A DNA stretch of 64,000 nt from Polytrichum commune (Eukaryota > Streptophyta > Polytrichopsida > Polytrichales > Polytrichaceae): assembly GCA_950295325.1 (NCBI GenBank), contig OX485805.1:13550501-13614500 (forward strand). The letters are read 5' to 3'. A program made the translations under genes and the position numbers. The notes beneath the pieces are model-generated. The model had not been told where the DNA came from, made no database searches, and saw nothing but the letters and a program-made list of their open reading frames with translations. How positions within the stretch are numbered: the first letter of the stretch is position 1; every line of letters begins with the position of its first letter. Below are positions 44,370-55,070 of this stretch, piece after piece.

Positions 44370-45253
44370 TCCATAAGAATCGATCGACCCTCACTTGACC
44401 ACACATAATCCTAGCAATTCCCCTCTTAATATTTTCACTTGTCTTGGTGTGGTTATAATTTTTTAGGAGGTGAGGAAAAGAACCTGCAAGCCCACTTAGG
44501 TGAAAGAATCCCAATAGGGGATAGGCATGTTCATGTTAATTTTTTGGTTAAGTCGGAGCATCACCTCCGCACCTTCCCGCAAATTAACACTCACCACAAT
44601 ACCGATTGTGAGGGGGTGACCTTCCGAGTAGATTATGTTAAAAGTCGAGGCTTCACCCTTCAATTTCTCACACCATCCACAATTCGGGAATTACCCTCTA
44701 CAACGGATAACAACAATCACGAGTACAAAAGGCATTCCTTAATTAGTTAATGAGTTCACTTTGAAGAAATAAACATACCTTGAGCAATCGCATCCCCCTG
44801 TGAGTTAGCACTCCCCTCAATCGTGACTCAATGTAACAACACCATAAACTTTGTGAAATATTAATTTAATCTAGAGCATGAAATGACAACTCCCAAAACT
44901 TTGAGACTCGCCCCGAGGTGAGTGTCAAAGTTCAATGTCCTAAGGTGAATTTACCCTCTAATGTTTTAATGAGCTACTCGGTTATAGGTTCCTTTTAAGT
45001 TCTTAGCAAATCCCCAAAAAGGTTGAGGACGTACCTTCGCCGCGCTCCTTCCTCAAAAATGAATTTGCGTAATTGACAATGCAATTCATTCCAAGGAATA
45101 GTTGAAATACAATGAATTCAAATGTAACCCAAAGAGAGAATACTTACCGAGTTTCGGGTGCTCCTTCCCTTCTCTCAAGTTTGTGTCTCCAATTTTTCCT
45201 AGTTGCCTCCAAGTCTCCTAGTCGCCTCCAAGTCTTGTAACTACCTTCCGCTT

Positions 45254-45273
45254 CGCTCCCGGCGGACGCACCA
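45254..45273 (-). other. Primer binding site of the RT-less gypsy element
   Basis: Four bases inside the 5' LTR the minus strand reads TGGTGCGTCCGCCGGGAGCG. Its complement looks like a tRNA 3' end: T-loop TTCG, CCCGG stem, acceptor strand and CCA. The tRNA species is not identified; TGGTGCGTCC would fit an Arg tRNA start, but this is tentative. Confidence 0.65.
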
Positions 45274-45277
45274 ATTA

Positions 45278-46730
45278 TGTGAGGCCAAACCCCCCACCCT
45301 TAAGCGTCCGTAGTCCGAGTAGTGGGTTTGGGCTCACATTCCTCCGCGGTATTGGATTTGGACTTGGATGAGTCCATAGTGCAAGGTTCACCCTTCAAGT
45401 GGTCTTGGATTTAACTAGCTCCTTCATAAACCCAGCTCCTTTATAAACCCAGCTTCTTAGCTTCTAACTAAACAAACCCAGCTCCTTCATAAACCCAGCT
45501 CCTTCATAAACCCACAACTTTGTAGTTGTAATCCCCAACTACCTCACTAATTATTCAAGCCCTTAACTAATCTTCCTACCTAATTTCCCTAATTCTACTA
45601 ACAACCCCTTTCTAATCACACAATTCTTCTCTAATCCTAAAATCCTAAAATCCTAGAGAGGAGAGGGGGAGAGAGAATTTCCTAACTTCACTAAGACTAA
45701 CTAATCCACACAAGTATATTTTTGCACTCATCACAACATCAAGTGCTCAACTCTTAAACATGGAACTTGCAACCACGTGTATTCAAAACATGAACTTAAA
45801 GTACCACAAATTGGAATCATGAATTAACTTTAAAATCCTTCACGTCAACACTAATTCTACCAAGAGGTCAAGCCCTCTTCAAGGCTAACAAGCCTTGGCT
45901 CTCAAACTAAAAACTAAGCACACACATGTGCTCCAATATGGCTTCCCACACCCACACTTATAACTCGTGGGGTGCCTTAGAGCACAAAGGAAAGAGAGGA
46001 TGAGTGAGGGAAGAATGAGGGATTATATAGTAAGCTTGAGGGGGTGAGCACCCTCAAGGCTCACGATAAGCCCTTGAGATTTCCTCCTACTTAGTAGGCG
46101 CCAATCCTATCTTCTAAGCCTTCCTCCCTCAAATGATCAACAAGGATCCTAATTCGAACATTTAACTAGCCTTGGCTTTCTACCTACCACACTTTACCAA
46201 ACTTGGGATGCTTCAACCCAAACTTAGCCTCCTTCGCTTTCCGCCGCCATAACTTTCTCCCCTTACTTTCCCAAATCGTCGCTCACCACTTAATTCAAAC
46301 CACGATGCTTAACTCGTGATTTGATTGGTGCTTTGAGAATTTGCTTATCCTCCACCTTGCATTCTTCCTTGGGCCTTCCCCATTAAGTGGCCATGATGAG
46401 GTGGTCCACTTGTGCGCTCCATGTGATCCTCCATTCATCCCAATTCGAATGCACTTGCCTCTTGAGTCACTTTGGTTGTCTCCATCCATTTGTACTAGCC
46501 TACTCACTAACTACTCAATCCAAGTTCTCCTTACCTATCCTCATTCACTCAAATCCTTCCGAAGGTAAAAACACAATAACAACTCACATCCTAGCCTCTT
46601 ACAACATGGTACTTCTAAGACTAACATTTCACTCTTTTTATATTTTTGTGAAGTAACATGCTACTTCAAAGTGCATCAACTAACGTTTCAAGGGTCTAAG
46701 ACTAAATGTGGGCACCCTTTTGGGCTCACA
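45278..46730 (-). repeat. 5' LTR of the RT-less gypsy element
   Basis: 1453 bp, same ends as the left LTR and no difference noticed at a constant offset of 7465 bases. This is the upstream LTR because the ORF is on the minus strand. Confidence 0.95.
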
Positions 46731-46735
46731 TAGAT
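46731..46735. other. Target-site duplication TAGAT (right)
   Basis: Partner of 37808-37812; a 5-bp duplication is normal for Ty3/gypsy integration. Confidence 0.95.
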
Positions 46736-46990
46736 CCTTTCATTATTTTTTCCTTCATTGTAAGTTTTTCCTCAAATTTGAGGATTTTCTTTTAATCATA
46801 GTTAGGTTTTTAACAAAGGAAAGCAATGTGGTGTCTTAAACAAGACTCGTTGTGTCTAAGAGAAGTTTTAAGACACTACAATCAATAACAATTGGGTGTT
46901 AGTAGACCCAACTTCATCATCATAATATATTATCTTGATAGGAACAATATTTACCAACGAGGCATGTTACCTGGAAATTTTCAAACCTTT
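46736..46990 (+). mobile_element. Continuation of the Ty1/copia relic (3' region)
   Basis: Resumes directly after the gypsy insertion. Contains spaced T-rich blocks and TTAGGTTTTTAACAAAGGA followed later by AACGAGGC, the pattern found at the 3' end of many plant copia elements. Matches the relic at 37540-37800 as its right-hand part. Confidence 0.55.
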
Positions 46991-48633
46991 CTATATATAC
47001 ATGAGTAGAAGGTTAATATAGGGGAAGTGATCTCTCTCTCACACACATCGTCTCACTTTGTTTTGTAACAATAAGAAATGTTATTAAATAACAATTTGAA
47101 AGGTTTCTTGAGAATTCTCCCACAATATTTAAGTTGTGAGGCACATCCATACGGTTGTTAAAACTACCATGAACACTCACGCTCCTTGCAAAATGAGTTT
47201 AGAACTATTAACTTTGAAACTTCCTCTTAAGTACATATCTTATTGTTTTAATGAGAAAATAGTGGGATTGCTGAATTTGTAATTACAATACATTGGTGGA
47301 AAGTTGCAAGCATAATCTGATCTTAAAAGTGATCGAATGATCAATTTTTTTTTTTTTTGAGATGTCAGCACTTCACAATCAAGCTTTTGAAGGTGATGGG
47401 CAATTTGAATCATGGTTGTGGTTAAGGTTGGGGGGGGGGGTGCTAAGAAATATACTTTTTGAGCAACATTTGATCATTTGACACTGAGAGTCCACATATG
47501 GATAGGCTTATAAGGGTTAAACCTTAAGATTCACAAATATTACAGACTTTAGACATAAGTCTTGTGCTTTTGAATAATCTCTAGGTATTATTTTGATGTC
47601 ATTTACATAGCTTGAAACCTCCAAATTATACATAATTGAGATAATGTAAAATTCTTCACTTCTTTGACCAACCAGAGATGGTCAAAGTTGGTAGTTTAAA
47701 GCAATTTAACAATGTGTAACACAATGTTCAAGAATGGCATGATAATATTTAAGCCTTTATAGAATTATCATCATTTACCTAAATATTATATTATTTTGCA
47801 CAAGAGATACGTAAGGAGGACCCTACCTACATACCCTTAAGTGTCTAGTGTATAGCTAGCATGAGTTCATCATAGGTAACTTAGGGTCGTGGTGTCTCTA
47901 CAAAGTTTCATGCACAACATGGCAAAGGTCGTACATAAGTATTTGAAATCAAGACTCAATCCCATGTAATGAAGTTGACGTAGGTTTGGCCAAAATTAGA
48001 ATAAGTTGGTATTTTCTCAGTTGAACATTTCTCAATTGAGGAAGGGTGTTAAATGAGTCTAGAAATATGTCAAAGTTTGTTCTTGGATAATGATATTGTG
48101 AATCTATGTAATGAAAATATTAATCTAGCTTGAATCTACATTATCTCATTTGACGCAATTGTATTGACATTTGTCCCTTTATTTATGACGGACCCACCCT
48201 CAATTTGTCAATGGCCAAGTTCCAGCATGTTTCTACCTTGTGACGTAGGAAGGCTACCCCGAATCTAAGGTGGTTGGACTGTTGGTTTTAGGTTTGTTTA
48301 ATTCCCATTAGCCATCTTATTAACAATTGGTGCTATCTAATTCCTAGTAGTTGTTGCGATCCACGCCTCCCACCAGTGACCATATATTGCTAATCCCTAT
48401 ATTAATTCATTGACAATTTGACACCAAAGCAAAGGGTGCGCTATAATACCTACAATAAAGTTAGAGACCACCATGTGAATAAAATTGTTGTAGCTTACTA
48501 GTACTGACATTTAAGTGTATTTGGACAAATAAGTTGTGGATTTGTCCAAATTTCATACATAAATCTTACTTAGCAGGTCCGAATAAACTTGGATGTCACT
48601 ATGCTCCATGGCTTCTTATGGTGTTTTCTTAGA
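46991..48633. other. AT-rich stretch, nothing recognised
   Basis: No domain-bearing ORF. Includes poly-T and poly-G runs near 47350 and 47430. May contain more of the old copia element. Confidence 0.45.
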
Positions 48634-48635
48634 TA

Positions 48636-49576
48636 CCGTAGGTTCATAGCTGGTTCGACACAAAATAATTCTAAAAATAGATGCCGAAAATTTTGGAATA
48701 TTATTGGCATTTTTTGCCGAATATAAAATTAATTATTTTAAAAATTGCCAAAAAGTAAGAAATTTTTACTTCTCACTAGAGTTTTACATACAATGGAAGC
48801 ATATGTGAATTTTGAAAGAGAGAAGGTGCTCCTTTTGTAATTAAGCTCACTTACATTAGTCCACAAAGAATATGGGTTAAGAAGTAGCAAGACTCTAGGT
48901 GAGGCTTTTCAAATGTGTTGTACACAAATTTTTGGAGTCCAATTGAGCATAGAAGATGAAGTTTTATAGAATTTTGTCCAACTAACAAAAGTTGAGAAAT
49001 CAATCCTTCTTCCACCTCCAACAAGTTTTGTGTCAAAATAAGTCTTTATGCAAAAGATATGGACAAAACATTGCAGCCGTGTAAAGATCAAAAAATTAAA
49101 ATGCTTTCATAACAGTTTTTCGGAGCTCATTTGTGCATAGAAGATCAACTTTTTTGGAATTTTGTTGGTCTAAGAAAAGTTTAGAAATCAAGTAATCTTT
49201 CACCTCCAACAAATTTTATGTCATTTGAAGACTCTATGCAAAAGTTATGCGTGTTATAAAAATGAAGTCTAACTCGGTGCTTCACCTCAAAGTTTACATA
49301 TCCCATATGCATTGTTGAACACAACTCCACTCTACTTGCATAAAGCACAGAGCATTCTCAACTCTTCACTCACATCTTACTTGTCATTCAATGCAAGAGA
49401 GATGTACAAGATATAAGCTTAAATAGAAAATTAAAAATGAATTTAAGCTGAATTTTTAAAAATTAAAGAGAAAATTGTGGAAAATATGAATATACTATTT
49501 TTAGGTGCCGAACCTACTTTTTGAACTTTAATTAATTATTCGGCTAACATGTGTCGAACCAGCTATGAACCTACGG
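48636..49576. mobile_element. MITE with 26-28 bp perfect terminal inverted repeats (TA-flanked)
   Basis: CCGTAGGTTCATAGCTGGTT at the left edge is exactly inverted at the right edge, and the match extends through CGACACA. TA flanks both ends (48634-48635, 49577-49578), suggesting a Tc1/mariner-like element. 941 bp. The interior holds a diverged tandem duplication (about 48940-49075 and 49110-49255) sharing CACCTCCAACAA. No transposase. Confidence 0.75.
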
Positions 49577-51067
49577 TAATCAAACCTCATTAGGGTGGGG
49601 TTGGGGTGGATGACCAACAAAGTTTTTATTTATTATTATAGCCCGAAACTCCCCAAAGGCCTGAGTCTATTTCCCTTTGCTCATTTTACTTGGTAAGTTT
49701 TTGTTTGTGTGGAATGGAGCTGGCTTATGCAGATGGATAATGTTATGTTTCTGAGGTTTTTGGGCCTTTTTTTTTTTTTTTTTTTTTTTTGTGGAGACAG
49801 AAGGCCGACAGGCCAACGCCAAAGCACAGGAGGTAGTTGACCACCTGGCAAGTTTTTCATCAAGTAGAGAGGAGATTTCACAACCGGGATGTTGATTTCA
49901 ACACACAAAAGTATGGGTGAGCTCGCACTACTATTTTTGGATTTTGATATTCATGTATCTGACTTGAATTGGCTAGAGCTTTGTGGACCCATCGAATATT
50001 AGAAAAATGGAACTGCAATGGGTTATTAAATGACTTTTCTCAATTTATTGATTTGACAATGAACTTGACATCATAAATCCAAATTAGTCTAATAGTGTCA
50101 ATAGGCTCTGTTTATACTAGAGAGCTTAAGAGCTTGAAGAAATAAGCATTCTCGTTTAGAGTTATCCGTAAAGTCTCAGAATGGGACGAAACTTTGGGTT
50201 TGATAATTCTTTAAGAAAAATTACTAATGAGAGTTCATTAGCTTGTCATGTTATTGGGCTTACTTTGAAAGTTAGGTTTAGGGTTTAGGATTTTGACCTC
50301 CTCTTGTTGTTCTCAAAACTTTGAGAGAATTTTAGGACCTAAAATAGGGTATGCCCATGATAGTTGTTGTCCTAAATCTTGGATTAACCTATACAAGGTT
50401 GGCTTGGCCCACCCATGCTAAACATGCTAGACATTTGGTTATTAATAGCCCAACACCACTCTTAGAGTAAGGTAATTTAAGCAATAAGAAACTTGGGTGA
50501 GTTTATGTATAAGCTCTCAAACTCATGTTTAGCCAACTCAAAATGAGTTTGATGCCAAGACTTTATAAATAACTCTATTGGTGGGGGCCCTTTATGATCC
50601 TTGTTCACTCAAGTCCACCTTACACTTGAGCTCAGGGGGTTCACTCCCTCTTATATTTTGCATACACGTGCGTTCGGGACCTATTTATTGGGGGGTTATT
50701 TACCTTGCAGAAAAGACTATAAGGTGATGGTATTTTACATGTAAAAAGCCTGAAAATATTATATGTGATGGTATTTTACATGTAAACATGTTTCACTATT
50801 TTAAAATCCCCTATTTTACATGTACATTTTTTACAAAAGTTATCTACAATGAATATATTGGACCCTATTTTTTATCGCACGTTGTTCTACGATTTTCGCC
50901 AGTGAACCCCCCGAGCACTTGAGCTTTCAACTTGAGTGCAACCTTGATTTTTTTTACTATGCTCACAATGTGTGCCATCATTTTTTCACAAGGCCATAGT
51001 CGTTCCACATGCAATCCATCAATTTTCTCCACTCATGAAAGAAATATATTGATAATTTCTAGTTCCG
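49577..51067. other. AT-rich stretch, nothing recognised
   Basis: Contains a long poly-T run at about 49769-49790. No credible ORF or transposon ends. Confidence 0.5.
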
Positions 51068-51158
51068 AAATAAAAATGCAATGATGTCCCTACAATTTTT
51101 GTAAACATGCAATGTATTTATAGACAAAAATTGTAGGGACATCATTGCGTTTTTATTT
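51068..51158. repeat. Long near-perfect hairpin (35-bp stem, 21-nt loop)
   Basis: Arms 51068-51102 and 51124-51158 are inverted repeats with one mismatch, centred on AATGATGTCCCTACAATTTT. The hairpin lies immediately before a hAT transposase fragment. It may be a tiny foldback transposon or a precursor of small RNAs. No transcription evidence. Confidence 0.85.
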
Positions 51159-51385
51159 TGAATACTAAATTCAATACTCTCTTGTGGTGGAAGCTGAAAG
51201 AAGCCCCCACATTCCCCATCATGTCGCGTGTGGCGCGTTTGGTTTTGTGCATCCTTGCATCCAACTCCAAATTGGAGTCAAACTTCTCGGATGCAGGGAA
51301 TACGCTAACCAAGAAGCGCTACGGGTTGAAGCCAGCGATAGTGAATGACCTTTTATTTGTCCGATCCAACCAAAACTTGGTGTAG
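51158..51385 (+). pseudogene. hAT transposase C-terminal dimerisation domain, fragment
   Basis: 75 codons ending in TAG. The pattern FPIMSRVARLVLCILASNSK, then ESNFSDAGNTLTKKR and L.P..V..LLFVRSN, is the conserved hAT C-terminal dimerisation region. The upstream catalytic part is absent, so this is a broken remnant. A true hAT transposase is usually over 600 residues. Confidence 0.8.
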
Positions 51386-51654
51386 GCGGGTAATACACAT
51401 TACACAATTTTTGAATACATGGGCGCAATTTGAATAGCATGGGTGGACATGGGTGGGCATAGGTCGTTGCTGATGGGCATGGTCTGGGTATGGGTGCAAT
51501 TTAAAGGATAATCTTGGGCTCGGGGGGGGGGGGGGGAGGAGGAGGAAGGAGGGAGGCCCGCCGCGGCGTGCCGCCGAGCCACCGCCGAACCCAACAGAGG
51601 AGCCGGCTAGCTAGGGGCTTCGGCTCCCGGAGTCGGCTCCTCCACACTCCTCCC

Positions 51655-52198
51655 AATTTATTTTATTTAAAAAAAAATATTTTTTGAATAAATTTGCACT
51701 TGAATGAGAAACAAGAATGTTCTTCACAAGCTCAATGATATGAATCCAAGCTTGCAAGCGAACAAATGATACAAATATTTGTAGACAATTCAATAATTTA
51801 TTACCAAAATTCACCTTGACATGTCATTCACAAGCAAGCATTATTCTTCTTGTTGCTTCGCAAATCCGCAGTGTTTATCGCTCCAACACTCCGCAACTTC
51901 GTCACTCCTTGTCCTCACGCCCTCCCTTGCGCGTCATATTTCAAGAATGAAGAAAAAAAGAAAAAAAGAATGAAGCATTCTTGCCAAATGACAAGGAAGA
52001 GAGTCAAACCTTTGCAAGAGCTCTAATTTCTCTTCAAATGCACACAATGAATCAAACTATCTCTCACTCCACCACGAGAGAATTCAAGAGTGTAAAGAAG
52101 GGGGAAATAAGTCAAGATTTATTACAAAAACATGCAATTTTCACCTCACACAAGCTCTTTCCACACACTCACTCACAAGACTTGACTTGGCAAGAATG
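51655..52198 (-). repeat. Diverged, truncated LTR of the DNMT-retrotransposon family
   Basis: Aligns with 12160-12690 and 13440-13970 (CACCTTGACATGTCATTCAC, GTTGCTTCGCAAATCCGC, CACAAGACTTGACTTGGCAA). It stops abruptly at the start of the G-poor element near 52199; the expected remaining 130 or so bases are not found downstream. Confidence 0.75.
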
Positions 52199-53462
52199 CA
52201 TCATAATAAACCACAACATTCTCCCCAAACAACCCGATCCTCCAATTCATCCCCCAAATCCACCTCACCCACACCACCCACCTCCACCAAGAGACATTCT
52301 TAAAGACCCTAGACAATTTCCTATCCACACAATCCTTGACCATAAAAAACGACAATACACTAACGCCAATGGAATAGTGAAAAACAGCACATCATATCTA
52401 TGCCAATGGATAATAAAAAATAATAACACCTATCACAAATGGCGAACCCAAAGAGACTTATTCCCTTGGTATGACGCTAACATTTGTGCACATAATACCG
52501 GATTACTAACTCAATACTACACCAAAAGACAACACAAACACTTATCGAACTTAATAAACGCCCACTTTGCCACAGAACAAACAACGAGATACGAGATATG
52601 TTACTCCCGCAACAACTATCCCATTGGCACATATTTCTATCAATGAATGCAACCCTGAAAGCGATATAGAAACCACCACCAATACTATCCAAACACACTT
52701 TGATATTGCCCACATATATGAAGATAATGGACGACACCTCATCACCATCCCCAAAACTATACTACATTGGCTATGGAAACAATACCAATTCGCAAAAAAC
52801 ACCCCACACGGTCTAGAACCATCCACACAATCATTTGAAACTGAAATGGTATGGCTATACCAAAGATACAAATACCATATTCCTAAAATGACCCTCTAAA
52901 ACTAGTCCAATACACAATACCAACTCCAATATTAAACTTTCTCACTATATCATTCAATATCAGCCGTTCATATTTTTCTTCCCCAATCACATGCCCTACA
53001 CAATTCAATCAATTTTACTCTCCATTCTCACGAGATAAAATATTTGGATCCTTAGGGAAAGCCTTTGACCATGAATAGCAAGGAATAGGCTATGCCCACC
53101 CCAATAATGCAACAGACCTACAACAGGCTATACATTGGGCCCGTCTTGCCGCCAAAAACGACCCAAGTACCATTACAATACTCATCTCACCTGATACAAA
53201 CTGGTACCAAAACTTCAACCCACACTCCGGCCCATTCCCAGACACACACATTATCGCCCACTTTGCTACAGATACTATCACATATGAAGAACCTACTATA
53301 CTACCAGAACTTAACATACCTAGGAAAGAACTTTCTACACTACAAATACTCTGCATACACCACCAACATAACTCCATAGGAACCTATGAACAACTAAATC
53401 AACTCATCCATATTATAAATAATCTCTCAATACCATACACACAAATTGCCACACATACCCCC

Positions 53463-54228
53463 ATGAATACCCCTGTCAATCCTAACAAAAAGTGGTCCAA
53501 ACTAACTTACCCCAATATCCCCACACTAAATGAAACACCTATGCCTCAACTACCTGACTACCAAACTAACTTATCATTAAAATTTCACCCACAATTCAGC
53601 TACTACACCGACGGTTCATTAAAAAAACCTAAATTAATCTCCCCGGGAGTCTGGAGAAAAGAAACAGCATGATATGGCATTTATAGCCCTAAAGGGCTTA
53701 GCATAGCCAAAAGACTACATGGCCACCAGAATATCCTACGGGCAGAAATGATGGCCATCCATAAAACACTACGAATTATCAATACCCAATATCCAATATC
53801 CAAACGAACCCGCATACATATTCACCGATAGCCTAAATGTAATTTATTTACTAAACACACAAATTAGACATCCCACACTACACAATAGTCACCCCGACCA
53901 AGTCACACTTGCCTCCATGGTACAATTGCTCCAAAACCGTTCCCAACCAATCACATTATACAAAGTTAGAGCACATGTTAACATAGACGGCAACGAACAA
54001 GCAGATAAATTAGCAAAAGAAGGATTGGACCCTACCCATAGAAGTGCCACACACCCATACGAACACGCCCATGCCACACCTTACTACTACCAAAAAGACG
54101 AATGGCCCTCCATGATAGACACACCAGACAAAGGCCCCGTTAGATTTCTAGATAAACAAATCAAAAAATATGACAAACTAAACAACTTAGAAACTATGGC
54201 CATACAAACCCCCAATATTTGTAAATGA
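53463..54228 (+). pseudogene. RNase H domain (frameshifted) of the G-poor element
   Basis: YTDGS (53599), AEMMAIH (about 53740), FTDS (about 53820) and GNEQADKLAKEG (about 53990) are the four RNase HI catalytic neighbourhoods in the right order and spacing. A TGA lies at 53670 and a frameshift between about 53790 and 53810. It would remove RNA from RNA-DNA hybrids in retroelement copying. Confidence 0.8.
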
Positions 54229-54279
54229 ACAAGCAATGAAGACATTGACAAAGAACTTTCCAATGACTTTTAGAATAAC

Positions 54280-55068
54280 CCTACTATTACGGACAAGCAA
54301 AAATCATGTCTTATCAAATTTCGCACCGAAACCTACATGGGCCAAGCCAGAAAACAAACCTTCTTTGGTAGATAAAGATTCCCTACCATCACTTGTCCTA
54401 TCTGTAATTCATACGAACCTGATACATGGCTACATGTACTACTCACATGTAGGCAACAACATATACACTCACTACACGTCAAAAGACATAACAAAGCAGT
54501 ATGGGAAATCAGAAAATTACTAATTTCTTCCGAAAAATCCAGGTGCTACACTCTTATGAACACTGGTACCTTTAATGACAACCCCCAAAAAAACACCGTC
54601 CCTAACTGGCTATTACCCTGCACATGTGGAACCCAAAGATGCCACTGTAACTCTCGATTTAGACCTGACATTCTTTGCGTTAAAGGGTTACCATATCAAA
54701 ATGAACCCCCCGCATATATAGACCAAACACTTACCATACAATACATTGAATTCACATATTGTAATGATAGATTCTCACCAGAAACACTAGAAGCTAAAGC
54801 CAACAAATATAAACCACTAATAGATAACATTGTTGCTCTAGGATGGAAAATCATTCCGCTCATTGTCATTACAGCAGGCGCCAGAGCTGTAGCACACATC
54901 CCATCAATGAAACTACTAGAAGACAAATTTAAACTACCTATGCCATCCATCCGAAACACCTTCAAAAACATCAATACCATTGCCATACAATACGCCATGT
55001 CCATCCTCCTCCACAAAAGAAGACTAGAAAACCACCAACCTCTACCTCAAATACAAGACCCCCCCTAG
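54280..55068 (+). pseudogene. CCHC finger plus restriction-like endonuclease of the G-poor element
   Basis: One frame from about 54298 (CLIKFRTETYMGQARKQTFF) runs through a TAA at about 54373 to TAG at 55066. CPIC...H....C is the zinc knuckle that precedes the endonuclease in R2-like elements. RFRPDIL, then IEFTYCND, then KANKYKPL and IIPLIVITAGARA match the PD-(D/E)XK core plus downstream Lys and basic segment. In R2-type elements this enzyme nicks the target for primed reverse transcription. Only one stop breaks it. Confidence 0.65.
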
Positions 55069-55070
55069 TT

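Larger units (their letters stand above)
37813..46730 (-). mobile_element. Young Ty3/gypsy-type element lacking reverse transcriptase and RNase H
   Basis: 8918 bp with two 1453-bp LTRs, a perfect 5-bp duplication and one uninterrupted ORF on the minus strand. The ORF runs Gag, zinc knuckles, protease, then jumps to the integrase. The LTR copies keep a constant offset of 7465 bases and shared ORFs are identical, so the insertion is very recent. It transposed despite having no RT of its own, so it must be a non-autonomous partner of a full-length relative. It inserted into an old Ty1/copia element. Confidence 0.92.
52199..55070 (+). mobile_element. G-poor non-LTR-type retroelement relic with RNase H and restriction-like endonuclease
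   Basis: Plus-strand coding blocks in slightly shifted frames: an unassigned N-terminal part (52199-52660, 52567-52899), a conserved-looking block (53060-53440), RNase H (53580-54050), a CCHC finger (54385-54450) and a PD-(D/E)XK-like endonuclease (54640-54900). Only a few stops and frameshifts break them. No reverse transcriptase motif is visible, so the RT was lost or never present. RNase H before CCHC and a restriction-like endonuclease recalls RLE-type non-LTR elements. G is very rare on this strand. Confidence 0.6.

Noticed and set aside
51981-52646. 221-codon plus-strand ORF
   Set aside because: It spans the junction between an old LTR and the G-poor element, so the frame is an accidental fusion.
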